DNA of 64,000 nucleotides from Mumia sp. zg.B17. Lineage in GTDB: Bacteria; Actinomycetota; Actinomycetes; Propionibacteriales; Nocardioidaceae. Within the stretch, counting starts at the first letter, position 1; each line of letters starts with the position of its first letter. Location of the stretch: contig NZ_JAHWCI010000002.1 of assembly GCF_019550915.1 (NCBI RefSeq), positions 434,001 through 498,000 of the forward strand. Direction: 5' to 3'. Of this stretch, positions 7,789-17,596 are shown piece after piece. The notes beneath the pieces are model-generated. The model did not search any database, was not told the origin of the DNA, and worked only from the letters and a program-made list of their open reading frames with translations. Position numbers and translations under genes: made by a program.

Positions 7789-9150
7789 CTAGCGGCTCTC
7801 GGAGTCCTGGGCGTCCTGGGAGTCCTCGCGGTCGTCGCCGCCGCTCGGTCCTACGAGCCGCGCCAGCAGGTGCAGGACGACCCCCACGGCGAGCAGCGCC
7901 GCTCCGAAGACCCACACCATGCCCCTCTGCTGGGTGAGGAGGACGACGCACGAGATCACGCCGAGCACCGGGACGAACGACCAGACCCTGAAGTGGTCGT
8001 GGTCCACGACGTCACGCCGCAGGACGAGGACCGCGACGTTGGTGCTGATGAACACGAAGAGGAGCAGCAGCACCACGGTCTCCGCGAGGGTGGCGAGATC
8101 GCCCACGAGGGTCAGCCCCATCGCCACGGCGGTGGTGGCGAGGATGGCCACCCACGGCGTCCGCCGGCGCGGCAGGACCGCACCGAGGACCGGTGGCAGC
8201 AGCCCGCGCTCCGCCATGCCGTACGTCAGGCGGCTCGCCATGATCATCGTCAGCAGCGCACCGTTCGCGACCGCGACCAGCGCGATGGCGCTGAACAGCT
8301 CGTCCGGGATGCCGAGGTCGGTCGCGTCGACGACGGTGGTCAAGGGTCCGGTGGACTCCGACAGCTCTGAGGGCGGAAGGGCGATCGCGCTCGCCATCCC
8401 GACCGCCACGTAGGCCATCCCGGCGACGACCAGAGCACCGAAGAGCGCCCGGGGATAGATCCGCGATGGATCGCGGACCTCCTCGACGATGTTCGCCGAC
8501 GTCTCGAACCCCACGAACGAGTAGTAGGCGATGATCGCCGCTCCCAGCGTAGCGGTCAGCGGCGCCGCGCCCTCGGGGAACTCGGTCACCCGCCCAACGT
8601 CACCGCGTCCGTCGCCGACCATGATCCCGACGGCGACCACGACGAGGACCAGCCCGCTCACCTCGATGACGGTCATCACGAGGTTGGTCCCCATGGACTC
8701 GCGGATACCTCGTGCGTTGAGCGCGGCCACCGCCGCGAGGAAGAGGACGGCGGCCAGGGTCGTCGGGACGTCGACGAACGTGCCGAGGTAGTCGCCGGAG
8801 AACGCGAGCGACAGCCCGGCAGCGCTCGTCACCCCGGCGGCCAGCATGGAGAACCCGACGAGGAACGCGAGCAACGGGGAGCCGAAGGCGCGCTCGGCAT
8901 AGACCGCCGCACCGCCTGCTCGCGGATACTTGGTGACCAGCTCCGCGTAGGAGCCCGCCGTCAGCAGGGCGAGGAGCAGCGCGATCAGCAGCGGGAGCCA
9001 GATCACGCCGCCGACGTCTCCTGCGAGGACGCCGACGAGCGCGTAGATCCCGGCGCCGAGCACGTCGCCGAGGATGAAGGCGAAGAGGAGAGGGCCGGTG
9101 ATCCGCCGGTTGAGCCGCGTGTCGGTCGAGGTGAGGTCGTGCGAGGTCAT
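7789..9150 (-). CDS. APC-superfamily amino acid permease
   Basis: This 453-residue polytopic membrane protein has about twelve hydrophobic segments. The first carries the APC signature FILGDVLGAGIYALVG; TKYPRAGGAAVYAERAFG and FVGFETSANIVEEVRDPSR are also typical of amino acid/cationic amino acid permeases. The C-terminus is a charged, disordered tail rich in D, S and Q. The start at 9150 is chosen because the reading frame further upstream crosses the divergent aminotransferase. It is convergent with the M23 lipoprotein, six bases apart. Confidence 0.87.
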   Translation of the reverse strand: MTSHDLTSTDTRLNRRITGPLLFAFILGDVLGAGIYALVGVLAGDVGGVIWLPLLIALLLALLTAGSYAELVTKYPRAGGAAVYAERAFGSPLLAFLVGFSMLAAGVTSAAGLSLAFSGDYLGTFVDVPTTLAAVLFLAAVAALNARGIRESMGTNLVMTVIEVSGLVLVVVAVGIMVGDGRGDVGRVTEFPEGAAPLTATLGAAIIAYYSFVGFETSANIVEEVRDPSRIYPRALFGALVVAGMAYVAVGMASAIALPPSELSESTGPLTTVVDATDLGIPDELFSAIALVAVANGALLTMIMASRLTYGMAERGLLPPVLGAVLPRRRTPWVAILATTAVAMGLTLVGDLATLAETVVLLLLFVFISTNVAVLVLRRDVVDHDHFRVWSFVPVLGVISCVVLLTQQRGMVWVFGAALLAVGVVLHLLARLVGPSGGDDREDSQDAQDSESR

Positions 9151-9219
9151 GGCATCGAGCCTGACAGAGCACAGCGGATCGCACAGACGACGCGCGGCCC
9201 GGTGCGGCACGATGGCGGG

Positions 9220-10365
9220 GTGAATCCGCTCGAGATGCTCAGCCTCGACGACCTGCACGCGCGGACGAGTGTGAAGTGGCGTCTCCACCCGCCTGACGTC
9301 CTGCCCGCCTTCGTGGCCGAGATGGACGTCGTCCTCGCCGAGCCGGTGGTGCGTGCGCTGAGCGACGCGCTGCGCCGGGGAGACACGGGCTACCCCAGCG
9401 GTACCGGGTACGTCGAAGCCTTGGCGGCCTTCGCGTCGACACGGTGGGGTTGGGACGGGGTCAGCGTCGAGCGGTCGGCGATGGTGGCTGACGTGATGAC
9501 CGGCGTGTCGGAGGTGCTCCAGCTGGTCACCGAGCCCGGCTCGCCGGTGGTCGTGAACCCACCGGTCTATCCGCCGTTCTTCGGCTTCGTCTCCAAGATC
9601 GGCCGGCGTCCGGTGGACGCGCCCCTCGGCGCTGACGGGCGCCTGGACCTCAAGGCGCTCGGTGAGGCGTTCGCCCGCGCCGCGACGACCGGACTGCCGG
9701 TGGCGTACCTCCTCTGCAACCCGCAGAACCCGACAGGGACCGCTCACCGTCCCGACGAGCTCGCGTCGGTCGCGCGGCTCGCGCACGAGCACGGGGTCCG
9801 CGTCGTCGTGGACGAGATCCACGCGCCGATCGTGCTGGACGGCGTCCGGTTCACCCCGTACCTGTCGCTCGAAGGGACCGACGACGCCTTCGCGGTGATG
9901 TCGGCTTCCAAGGCGTGGAACCTCGCCGGCGCGAAGGCCGGTGCGGTCCTCGCGGGCTCGGCCGCCGTGGACGACCTGGGACGGATGCCCGAGGTCGTGG
10001 CCCACGGCCCCAGTCACCTGGGGGTCATCGGGCACACCGCTGCGCTGCGCGACGGAGGGGAGTGGCTCGACGAGGTGCTCGCCGCCCTGTCCGCGAACCG
10101 CTCCCACCTGGCCGACGAGCTCGCGCAACGGCTCCCCGGCGTACGGCTGCGGGAGCCGGAGGCCACCTATCTGGCGTGGTTGGACTGTCGCGCGCTCGGA
10201 CTCGGGGACGATCCGGCCGAGACCTTCCTCGAGCGCGGACGGGTCGCCCTCGGCTCGGGTCCGACGTTCGGGACCGGGGGAGCGGGTCACGTCCGGGTCA
10301 CCGCCGCGACGTCGAAGCCGATCCTGTCCGAGATCGTCGAACGGATGGCAGCGAGCGTGGGGTGA
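9220..10365 (+). CDS. PatB/MalY-type PLP aminotransferase (putative cystathionine beta-lyase)
   Basis: The 381-residue fold-type I PLP enzyme has FVAEMDVVLAEPV near the N-terminus, CNPQNPTG (about 166-173), the cofactor-binding Asp198 in VVVDEIHAPIV and the Schiff-base lysine Lys231 in MSASKAWNLAGAKAG. These are hallmarks of the MalY/PatB C-S lyase group, which releases thiol, pyruvate and ammonia from cystathionine or related thioethers. The GTG at 9220 is preferred; an nAnnnT hexamer (CACGAT, 9208-9213) ends seven bases before it. It is divergent from the amino acid permease, which may import a related substrate. Confidence 0.85.
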   Translation: MNPLEMLSLDDLHARTSVKWRLHPPDVLPAFVAEMDVVLAEPVVRALSDALRRGDTGYPSGTGYVEALAAFASTRWGWDGVSVERSAMVADVMTGVSEVLQLVTEPGSPVVVNPPVYPPFFGFVSKIGRRPVDAPLGADGRLDLKALGEAFARAATTGLPVAYLLCNPQNPTGTAHRPDELASVARLAHEHGVRVVVDEIHAPIVLDGVRFTPYLSLEGTDDAFAVMSASKAWNLAGAKAGAVLAGSAAVDDLGRMPEVVAHGPSHLGVIGHTAALRDGGEWLDEVLAALSANRSHLADELAQRLPGVRLREPEATYLAWLDCRALGLGDDPAETFLERGRVALGSGPTFGTGGAGHVRVTAATSKPILSEIVERMAASVG

Positions 10366-10370
10366 TCGGA

Positions 10371-10413
10371 ACTGGTCCACAGGTCGCCGACCGCGGGACT
10401 GTTCCACAGGTCG
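10371..10413 (+). repeat. Two direct repeats resembling DnaA boxes upstream of the HNH gene
   Basis: ACTGGTCCACAGGTCG (10371-10386) and ACTGTTCCACAGGTCG (10398-10413) match at 15 of 16 positions, 27 bases apart. The first contains TGGTCCACA, one mismatch from the actinobacterial DnaA box TTGTCCACA. Confidence 0.6.
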
Positions 10414-10459
10414 TTCGACGACCGGCCGCCGCGCCGTTCCGATGCGCCACGATGAACGT

Positions 10460-11881
10460 ATGTTCGATTCCAGCCGATATGCTGCGCTCAACGAGGCGTT
10501 CGATGCGGTCGTGGAGATGCCTCACGAGTTTGCCGACACCATGCAGACCCGGGCCGCGCTGAGGACTCTCCAAGCGATGTCCGACCGCGCCGAGGGGCTT
10601 CGCGCGAGGCTGCTGCGCCAGATGGACGAGACGGGGGCTTACGCGGATGACGGCGCCTCGTCCACGTTGTCGTGGGCGCGCCGCGAGCTGCGGCTGAGTG
10701 CGGCGTCCACGGCGCGGCTGCGAGCCGCCGGGCGCACGATGCAGGTGCTTCCGGGAGTCGGTGAGGCGATGCTGGCCGGCGAGATACGACTCGATCACGT
10801 CGCCCAGTTCACCGGCGGCCTTCGGCGCGTGGACACCGCCGTGCTTGCCGACGCGACGCAGCAGATCTTGCTGCCGCTGGCCAAGCAGGCGGCTCCAAGC
10901 GACCTCGCCGTGGCGATCGACCGACTCGACGAGGTGACCCATCCGTCCAAGGTCGACGAGGCCTGGCGGCGGGGGATGGACAGACGGGACGTGCAGGTCA
11001 CCCGCGCAGGTGACGGCTACCACCTAGCGGGGTTCGTCGACATCGTTCTCGGCGCCAAGCTGGCGTCGTTCCTCGTCGCGGCATCGGCGCCGCGATCGAC
11101 CGGCCCCGGTGAGGCGGACGGCCCGGCTGGGAGCGCCTCGTGCGCCGACGAGCGTCCCGCGTCGCAGCGTCGGACCGACGCTCTCCACGAGCTGCTGGAC
11201 ACCGCGATCGCGGACGGCATCCCCGGCGACAAGGGCGTGCGACCGCAGTTGCACGTCACCGTGGAGGCCGAGTGGTTGTCGCACCAGCCCGGGTCCGCCC
11301 CGCCCACGCTCCAGGGGTACGGCGTGATCGGCCCGGACCTCTATGGCTACCTCGCCTGCGAGGGGGACCACACGACGGTCCTCACGCACGGGACGACGAG
11401 CGGGAGGACACCCTATGCCGCGGTGCTCAACGTTGGACGCACACGACGACTCGCGACCCGCGCCCAACGGGTGGCAGTCCGCGTGCAGCAGGACGGGCAC
11501 TGCGCCTCACCCGGGTGCAGTCACACCAACCTCGAGCTTCATCACGTCTCGTGGTGGGAACGGGACGGCGGCCGGACCGATCTCGTCAATCTGGTGGGAC
11601 TCTGCCGGGCCTGCCACCTGGCCGTGCATGCCGGCCGACTCGGAGTCGAGCGCGACGAGGCGGGCGGGTTCGTCTTCCGGCGAGTGCACGGGCCGTCACG
11701 GCGGGCCATCGAGGATCGAGACCGCATCCACCGCCGTCGGTTCCGCGACTACCTGCACGCTCTCGGGGTGGCTCGCGACGGCGCGTTCGAGCCTGCATCG
11801 CGCCAGCAGGTGACCGCACCCTGCGGTTCACTCGAGCGTCATCGCGCCGGGATGGTGGACGTGTCGATCACGAAGCGGTAG
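10460..11881 (+). CDS. DUF222 domain HNH endonuclease (13E12 repeat family)
   Basis: The 473-residue protein has an N-terminal DUF222 helical domain and a C-terminal HNH nuclease. The latter shows [36 protein letters not shown] with two Cys-pairs and the HH/N/H residues intact. Members are abundant and multicopy in actinobacteria and probably behave as selfish or homing-type nucleases; no intein or intron is visible here. The ATG is exactly seven bases after a CACGAT hexamer. Its last 43 bases overlap the end of the convergent alcohol dehydrogenase. Confidence 0.87.
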   Translation: MFDSSRYAALNEAFDAVVEMPHEFADTMQTRAALRTLQAMSDRAEGLRARLLRQMDETGAYADDGASSTLSWARRELRLSAASTARLRAAGRTMQVLPGVGEAMLAGEIRLDHVAQFTGGLRRVDTAVLADATQQILLPLAKQAAPSDLAVAIDRLDEVTHPSKVDEAWRRGMDRRDVQVTRAGDGYHLAGFVDIVLGAKLASFLVAASAPRSTGPGEADGPAGSASCADERPASQRRTDALHELLDTAIADGIPGDKGVRPQLHVTVEAEWLSHQPGSAPPTLQGYGVIGPDLYGYLACEGDHTTVLTHGTTSGRTPYAAVLNVGRTRRLATRAQRVAVRVQQDGHCASPGCSHTNLELHHVSWWERDGGRTDLVNLVGLCRACHLAVHAGRLGVERDEAGGFVFRRVHGPSRRAIEDRDRIHRRRFRDYLHALGVARDGAFEPASRQQVTAPCGSLERHRAGMVDVSITKR

Positions 11882-12888
11882 CGCACGTCCGAGGCGACGA
11901 CCCGGTCGTACGCCTTGTCGACGTCGTCGGCGCCGATGGTCTCGATCTCGGCGCCGATGCCGTGCTGCGCGCAGAAGTCCAGCATCTCCTGAGTTTCGCG
12001 GATCCCTCCGATGTTGGACCCGGCAAGGCTCCGTCGCCCGCCGATCAACGAGAACGCGCGGAACGACTGCTTGTTCTCCGGTGCTCCGACGAAGACCATC
12101 GTCCCGTCGAGCCTCAGCGCGCGGAGGTAGGCGTCGACGGGGAGGTCCGCCGAGACGGTGTTGATGATCAGGTCGAACGAGCCCCGCAGGCGCTTGAGCG
12201 TCTCGCGGTCCCCGGTCTCGTAGTGGTCGGCCCCGAAGCGGATCCCGTCGTCCTTCTTGGACAGCGTGTGGCTGATGACCGTCACCTCAGCACCGAGCGC
12301 GTGCGCGATCTTGACCGCGAGGTGCCCGAGACCGCCCATGCCGACCACGGCGACCTTCGTCCCCGGGCCAGCTTTCCAGTGCTTGAGAGGGGAGTACGTC
12401 GTGATGCCCGCGCACAGCAGCGGCGCAGCGACATCGAGCGAGATGCCTTCGGGGATCCCGAGGACGTACGCCTCATCGACGACGATCTGCGTCGAGTAGC
12501 CGCCGTAGGTGGGGGTCCCGTCCGCATCGCGCCCGTTGTACGTCGGCACGTTGCCGCTGAGGCAGTACTGCTCCTCACCGGCACGACAGGTCTCGCACTC
12601 GCGACACGAGTCGACGAAGCACCCCACGCCGACGCGGTCGCCGACGGCGTACCGCGTCACGGCCTCGCCGACCTCGGCGACGACCCCGGCGATCTCGTGG
12701 CCGGGGACCATCGGGAAGATCGCGGTGCCCCACTCCTCGCGCGCCTGATGGATGTCCGAGTGGCAGATCCCGGCGTACGCGATGTCGATGAGCACGTCGC
12801 CGGGACCAAGAGCGCGGCGGTCGATGGTCGCGCGTTCGAAGGGAGCTCCGGCGGACGCGGTGACCAGGGCAGGGACGGTGAGGCTCAT
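11839..12888 (-). CDS. Zinc-dependent NAD(P) alcohol dehydrogenase (AdhA/CAD-like)
   Basis: This 349-residue medium-chain dehydrogenase has a full catalytic zinc site: Cys42 in AGICHSDIH, His64-Glu65 in [10 protein letters not shown] and the third ligand in [10 protein letters not shown]. The structural zinc loop is the four-Cys stretch [17 protein letters not shown]. The cofactor motif is [17 protein letters not shown]. It resembles the YahK/cinnamyl-alcohol group of broad-range NADP(H) aldehyde reductases. The start at 12888 has GAGGAG five bases upstream, better than the GTG two codons earlier. Confidence 0.87.
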   Translation of the reverse strand: MSLTVPALVTASAGAPFERATIDRRALGPGDVLIDIAYAGICHSDIHQAREEWGTAIFPMVPGHEIAGVVAEVGEAVTRYAVGDRVGVGCFVDSCRECETCRAGEEQYCLSGNVPTYNGRDADGTPTYGGYSTQIVVDEAYVLGIPEGISLDVAAPLLCAGITTYSPLKHWKAGPGTKVAVVGMGGLGHLAVKIAHALGAEVTVISHTLSKKDDGIRFGADHYETGDRETLKRLRGSFDLIINTVSADLPVDAYLRALRLDGTMVFVGAPENKQSFRAFSLIGGRRSLAGSNIGGIRETQEMLDFCAQHGIGAEIETIGADDVDKAYDRVVASDVRYRFVIDTSTIPAR

Positions 12889-12960
12889 CGGCACTCCTCG
12901 AGACAGGCAGCAGATCCTCGGCGAGTGTCGCAGACGCCACCACGGGGTACCCGCTCAGAC

Positions 12961-13680
12961 ATGACGTCGCCCCGTTCCATAGCCGCTGTCCCCGCTCACG
13001 TGGGTGGCGGTCTGCTCGCCGGGGCGTCGTTCGGCCTCGCTGCGCTCCGACGGTTCACCGCGAAGCCGCTGCACCCGCGTGGTGCGGTCGTGGAGGCGAC
13101 GCTGACCCGCAGCAGGGTGCAGGACCGCGCCCGTGCGAGCGGTGTCGCCTGGATCGACGGTGCGGGTGTCGACCGGGTGCTCGCCCGGACCTCGAGAGCG
13201 GTGGGGCTACCAGCCAGGGTTCCGGACGTGCATGGGTTGGCCCTGCGGGTGCCGACAGGACCAGGTCGGCACGGGGACCTGCTGCTCGCCTCGACCGGGT
13301 GGGGCAGCGTCGGCCGGTTCTTCCTGACGGCGAGCCGCGTCCCGACGGCACGGCCGCTGACCACCTTGCTGCCGTACCGCACCGCTGGCGGCCCGGTGCT
13401 GATCGGGGCTGAGCACATGGACGGAGACGGCAGGGTCCGGCTGTCGTGGGCGCGTCTCGCGGGGCCGTGGCACGCCTTCGCTGTCCTGGAGCTCCCCGCT
13501 GCGCCCGGTGTCGGCGCCGACGCCTCGGTCGACTTCGACCCGGTGCGCTGCACCCTGCCCGGCCTGGAGACGTACGCCTGGGTGCGCCGTGTGCGAGAGC
13601 CTGCCTATGCCACGGCCCGCGCGGCTCGATCGAGCCGAGGCGTCGGCAGGCGCGTCGAGAGCCGCAGCCGTCAGCGCTGA
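12961..13680 (+). CDS. Unassigned 239-aa protein with faint catalase-core resemblance
   Basis: The product starts MTSPRSIAAVPAHVGGGLL with one possible membrane-spanning or amphipathic segment. It contains LHPRGAVVEATL, RVPDVHGLALRVP and FFLTASRVPTARPLTTLLPYR. The spacing of a 'PRG' strand and a 'DVHGLALR' strand recalls small catalase-related heme proteins, but a proximal tyrosine motif is not visible, so a catalytic role is unproven. Similar actinobacterial proteins carry vague database names. It is divergent from the zinc alcohol dehydrogenase and overlaps by 10 bases the end of the convergent amidohydrolase. The real family should be regarded as unknown. Confidence 0.6.
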   Translation: MTSPRSIAAVPAHVGGGLLAGASFGLAALRRFTAKPLHPRGAVVEATLTRSRVQDRARASGVAWIDGAGVDRVLARTSRAVGLPARVPDVHGLALRVPTGPGRHGDLLLASTGWGSVGRFFLTASRVPTARPLTTLLPYRTAGGPVLIGAEHMDGDGRVRLSWARLAGPWHAFAVLELPAAPGVGADASVDFDPVRCTLPGLETYAWVRRVREPAYATARAARSSRGVGRRVESRSRQR

Positions 13681-14543
13681 CGGACCGCTTGTGCCGAGGC
13701 GAACCACATCGGGACATCGGCCTCGCGCGGGGGTTCGTCGATGGGGATCCGAGTGGCCATGCCATCGGGATGCAGGGTCAAGGGCCACGGGTCGGTCAGG
13801 GCGTCGAGGATGGTCTCGCGATCGAGACCGGCGCGGATCATCGCGGCGATCTCGCGCGGATTGACGCCGAGCGGGAGGTCCCCATTGCCGAGGTCGGTGC
13901 CGTACAGCGCGCGACCGCCCGCGGCGTGGAAGACCCCGAGGTTCGTGACGGCGGTCTGCTGGCCCGACCCGCTGTCGCGGTGGATGTCGAGCGTCGTGAC
14001 CCATCGCTGTCCTTGGTCCACCGCGCTCTGCACGAGCGAGGCGTCGAGCGGCTCGGTCCACGGGGTGTGGGCGAGCGCGTGGATGCCCACCTCGACGGCG
14101 AGCTCGGTCATCCCCGTCCCCTCCACGTGGGCGGCGACCGGGACTCCGTGCCGCTCCGCCGCAGTGACGACGCCGGCGAGCGTCGATCGGTCCGGCACCG
14201 GTCCGGCGTCGGTATTCAACGTCACCTTGACGACCGTCGCACCGCTCGCGACCTGCTCGGCGACCGCCTCCGCGGCATCGGCGGGGGAGCGGATCTCACG
14301 CACGGCGCCGTCCGGGCACCAGGGCCGTGCGCTCGGGTAGCCGCCGGGCGCAGCGAGGAACGCACCGGCGTGCCGGACGTACGGCAGCTCCGCCGCGTCG
14401 GCAGCGGCGGCGAGGGAGGCCACGGCCGGCGGTGCACCGCCGAGATCGACCACGCCTCCCAGTCCGCCCGCGAGGAGCTGCGGCACGTCGATCAGCTGGA
14501 GGTGGACGTGGTGGTCCACGAACGGCGGAAGGAGACCCGCCAC
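13671..14543 (-). CDS. Amidohydrolase-superfamily metal-dependent hydrolase
   Basis: The 290-residue TIM-barrel hydrolase starts with FVDHHVHL (metal pair His12, His14). Further likely ligands are Lys106 in VVKVTLN, His139 in VAAHVEG, His155/His159 in GIHALAHTPW and Asp217 in LYGTDLGNG, a complete binuclear set. It starts three bases after the tryptophan dioxygenase stop, so the two are surely co-transcribed. No classical kynurenine formamidase is present, so this could be a non-orthologous enzyme acting on N-formylkynurenine or a downstream product; that is inference. A carboxylated lysine is suggested by Lys106. Confidence 0.78.
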   Translation of the reverse strand: MAGLLPPFVDHHVHLQLIDVPQLLAGGLGGVVDLGGAPPAVASLAAAADAAELPYVRHAGAFLAAPGGYPSARPWCPDGAVREIRSPADAAEAVAEQVASGATVVKVTLNTDAGPVPDRSTLAGVVTAAERHGVPVAAHVEGTGMTELAVEVGIHALAHTPWTEPLDASLVQSAVDQGQRWVTTLDIHRDSGSGQQTAVTNLGVFHAAGGRALYGTDLGNGDLPLGVNPREIAAMIRAGLDRETILDALTDPWPLTLHPDGMATRIPIDEPPREADVPMWFASAQAVRQR

Positions 14544-14546
14544 GGG

Positions 14547-15422
14547 TCAGCCGCCGATCTCGGTCCGTACGGCGAACAGCTCGGGGAAGAACGTCAGCTC
14601 CAGGGCACGCTGCAGGAAGGGCACCCCGCTCGAGCCACCCGTGCCGCGCTTGGTCCCGATGATGCGCGAGACCGTCCTGAGGTGACGGAACCGCCACAGC
14701 TGGAAGTTGTCCTCGAGGTCGACGAGCTCCTCGCAGGTCTCGTACGCCGACCAGTGGTCGTCTGCGTCGGAGTAGATCGACGCGAGGACCGGCACCAGGT
14801 CGGGGCGGAAGGTCCACGCCTTGGTGACGTCGCGCTCGAGCACGTCGGCGGGGATGGCGTAGCCGGCCCGAGCCAGATAACGGAGGAACTCGTCGTACAG
14901 GCTCGGTGCCTCGAGGACGTGCCGCAGGATCTCCCGGTGGGCCGGGTCGGCGTCGAAGACGGCCAGCATCGCCTCGTTCTTGTTGCCGAGGACGAACTCG
15001 ACCGCGCGGTACTGGTACGACTGGAACCCGCTCGCGTTGCCGAGGACGCCGCGGAACTCCGCGTACTCGGTCGGCGTCAGCGTCGCGAGGACCGACCACT
15101 GCTCCGCCAGCGTGCGCTGGACGTGCTTGACGCGCGCGATGCGTTTGAGCGCCGGTCCGAGCTCGTCGGCGCGGAGGAGGGCGCACGCACTCTCCAGCTC
15201 GTGCAGCACCAGCTTGAGCCAGAGCTCGGTGGTCTGGTGCTGCACGATGAAGAGGAGCTCGTCGTGGTGCTCCGGCCTGCTGATCGGCCGCTGCGCCGAC
15301 AGCAGGGTGTCGAGATCGAGGTAGCCGCCGTAGCTCATGCGGTCGGAGAAGTCGGTGACGACACCGTCCTCGACCGTACGGGTGTTGGCGTGCACTCCGT
15401 GCCTTGTCTCGTCTGAGCTCAC
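14547..15422 (-). CDS. kynA: Tryptophan 2,3-dioxygenase
   Basis: This 291-residue heme dioxygenase opens tryptophan to N-formylkynurenine, the first step of the kynurenine pathway. Signatures are [27 protein letters not shown] with the distal His62, the heme-ligand region [15 protein letters not shown] and the GTGGSSG loop that closes over substrate. Length matches the bacterial family. The GTG at 15422 is chosen by homologue length; the longer frame overlaps the divergent acylase. No kynureninase or formamidase of known type is in the window; an amidohydrolase follows directly. Confidence 0.93.
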   Translation of the reverse strand: MSSDETRHGVHANTRTVEDGVVTDFSDRMSYGGYLDLDTLLSAQRPISRPEHHDELLFIVQHQTTELWLKLVLHELESACALLRADELGPALKRIARVKHVQRTLAEQWSVLATLTPTEYAEFRGVLGNASGFQSYQYRAVEFVLGNKNEAMLAVFDADPAHREILRHVLEAPSLYDEFLRYLARAGYAIPADVLERDVTKAWTFRPDLVPVLASIYSDADDHWSAYETCEELVDLEDNFQLWRFRHLRTVSRIIGTKRGTGGSSGVPFLQRALELTFFPELFAVRTEIGG

Positions 15423-15454
15423 CCGAACACGGTAGGTGATGCCACACTTCGGGC

Positions 15455-17542
15455 ATGAACGCCCGCCTGTTCCGCGACGCGTACGGGGTGCCGCACGTGC
15501 GTGCGGAGTCCCTCCTCGAGCTGGCGGAGGCGCAGGGACGGGTGACGGCTCGCGACCGCGGTGACCAGATCCAGGTCGAGCACTGGCGAGCGCAGGGCAC
15601 CCTCGCCGAGCACATCGGGCGCGATGGCGTCGCGTGGGACCGCTTCGCCCGGAGCGCGCGGATCGCGGACACCGCACGGCGGGCGTCAGAGGCCCTCGAC
15701 CCCGACGACCGGGCGTGGGTCTCGGCCTACGTCGACGGGGTGAACGCCGTCCTCCCCGAGGCTCGCTGGCCCGAGTGGGCGCCGCTGGGGATCCTGCACG
15801 TCACGCACCTCCTGTTCTCCGACCTGCCCTCGCTGCTCTGGCGAGAGCACGTCCGGCGAGCTCTCGGCGACGCGTTCGTCGACGTCTTCCACGCCGACAC
15901 CGCGACCGGGTCCGGGAGCAACGCGTGGGCGCTGCACGGCTCACGGACGAGCACCGGCGCCCCGCTGCTCGCCGGAGACCCGCACCGCACCATCGGGATT
16001 CCCGCCGTCTACCAGCAGATCCGCCTGGCATGCCCGGGTGTGGACGTGGTCGGCCTCGCCTTCCCGGGAGTGCCGGGTGTCCCGCACTTCGGTCATGCGG
16101 AGAAGGTCGCGTGGGGCATCACGAACGCGGCCGCTCACCACGTCGACGTCTTCCGCGAGCGCCTCCGTCGCACCGAGAGCGGGGAGGTCCAGGCGTACGG
16201 CCCGGCCGGGTGGGAGGCCGTGGCGTCGGGGGAGGAGGTGATCGCTGTACGCGATGACGATCCGGTGGCGGCCGGCTGGATCGAGACGCCGAGGGGCCTC
16301 GTCGTCGCAGGCCCCGGTCTCGGCCCGGGCTTCGGTCCCGAGCGGCCGGGGTACGAGGTCCTCGCCTACTCGGCGCGGTTCCCCGCACGCGCCACCTCTG
16401 ACCTGGGGACCGCCGCGCTGCGGCCGCTCCTGCAGGCGCGGTCGGCCGAGGAGGTCGCCGCCGCCTTCGGTCGCTGGGTCGACCCGGTGAACCGGGTGCT
16501 GACCGCCGACCAGGACGGGAAGGTGCTGAGCCTGACTGCCGGGCGCGTGCCGGAGACCGGTGCCACGGCCCGACGTCGATCTCGCGACGGCTGGGAAGCC
16601 GGGGTCGAGAAGGTCGCGTGGAGGCGGCTGCCGCCCTCTCGCCCGATCCACGACTGCGCCGTCGATGCGAACGAGCGCCCCGAGGACCCGGCGTTGCGGC
16701 TCGGGCACGCCTACTCTCCGCCGCACCGGGCGAGGCGGATCCGTACGCTCCTGGACGAGCTGCTCGACGGACGAGGAGCGCTCGACGTCGAGGACATGCA
16801 CGACATCCACCGCGACACGCTCTCCTCGAGCGCAGGCGGCCTCCTCCATCACCTCCCAGCGCCCGGGGATACCGCCGTCTCGGCGCGGGCTCACGAGCTG
16901 GCCGCACGCCTGCGGGGGTGGGACGGGCGGATGGACGCCGCGAGCGTGGAGGCTGCCGCCTTCGCCGCCTGGCGCAGCGCACTGGTGGGTCGGCTTGCCG
17001 ATCTGCCCGCGCTGGCGGTGCTGCACGCCCCCCACGAGATGGGACCGGTGCTCGACCCGTGGTTCGACGTTCGCGCGAGGATCGCCGACGGCCTGGGCGT
17101 GCTCCTCGCCGCCGACGGGCCGGCCGGCCCGCTCGGCATCGACCGTGCTGCCGTGGCGCGCGACGCCTTGGAGGACGCGGCGGCCCGAGACGGCGGTGAG
17201 GCCTGGGGCGACCGTCATCGGCTCGAGCCCCAGCGCGTGCTCGCCGGCGTGCCCGGTGCCGCGTTCGCCCGACTGCCCAGAACAGGTCTCTCGGGTGACA
17301 CCGACACCGTGCGGTCGACCGCGACGATCCCGGGAGTCAGCGACGTCTGTTCGCGAGGGTCCGTCGCTCGGTGGATCTGGGACCTGTCCGACCGCTCCCG
17401 GAGCAGGTGGGGGGTCCCGTTCGGTGCGGCCGGTGATCCTGCCAGCCCTCATTCGCTCGACCAGCACGAGCACTGGCTGGACGCCCGGACGGTGCCGATC
17501 GCGACCGGCTGGGACGCGCTCACCGAGGAGCACCTGCCGTGA
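15455..17542 (+). CDS. Penicillin acylase family Ntn hydrolase (possible acyl-homoserine lactone or amide acylase)
   Basis: The 695-residue precursor begins directly in the family core ([22 protein letters not shown]) without a signal peptide. The autocatalytic cut should precede Ser155 in [10 protein letters not shown], giving a short alpha and long beta chain; LLAGDPHR and [13 protein letters not shown] are conserved beta-chain motifs. Members hydrolyse amide-linked acyl groups of penicillins, acyl-homoserine lactones or lipids. Most are exported, so a cytoplasmic form is notable. A CACACT hexamer lies seven bases before the ATG. A polytopic membrane protein and an asparaginase follow on the same strand. 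Confidence 0.88.
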   Translation: MNARLFRDAYGVPHVRAESLLELAEAQGRVTARDRGDQIQVEHWRAQGTLAEHIGRDGVAWDRFARSARIADTARRASEALDPDDRAWVSAYVDGVNAVLPEARWPEWAPLGILHVTHLLFSDLPSLLWREHVRRALGDAFVDVFHADTATGSGSNAWALHGSRTSTGAPLLAGDPHRTIGIPAVYQQIRLACPGVDVVGLAFPGVPGVPHFGHAEKVAWGITNAAAHHVDVFRERLRRTESGEVQAYGPAGWEAVASGEEVIAVRDDDPVAAGWIETPRGLVVAGPGLGPGFGPERPGYEVLAYSARFPARATSDLGTAALRPLLQARSAEEVAAAFGRWVDPVNRVLTADQDGKVLSLTAGRVPETGATARRRSRDGWEAGVEKVAWRRLPPSRPIHDCAVDANERPEDPALRLGHAYSPPHRARRIRTLLDELLDGRGALDVEDMHDIHRDTLSSSAGGLLHHLPAPGDTAVSARAHELAARLRGWDGRMDAASVEAAAFAAWRSALVGRLADLPALAVLHAPHEMGPVLDPWFDVRARIADGLGVLLAADGPAGPLGIDRAAVARDALEDAAARDGGEAWGDRHRLEPQRVLAGVPGAAFARLPRTGLSGDTDTVRSTATIPGVSDVCSRGSVARWIWDLSDRSRSRWGVPFGAAGDPASPHSLDQHEHWLDARTVPIATGWDALTEEHLP

Positions 17543-17596
17543 GCCCTCTCGACGCTCCGCTCGTCGCGCAGCTGGGCGCCGACTAGGAGGACGCGG

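Noticed and set aside
10371-10413. CRISPR-like repeat unit
   Set aside because: Only two copies with a spacer of 11 bases; better explained as DnaA-box-like or regulatory repeats.
7789-10491. Permease frame extended to 900 codons
   Set aside because: The extension runs through the aminotransferase gene in antisense; the membrane protein begins at MTSHD with the APC signature soon after.
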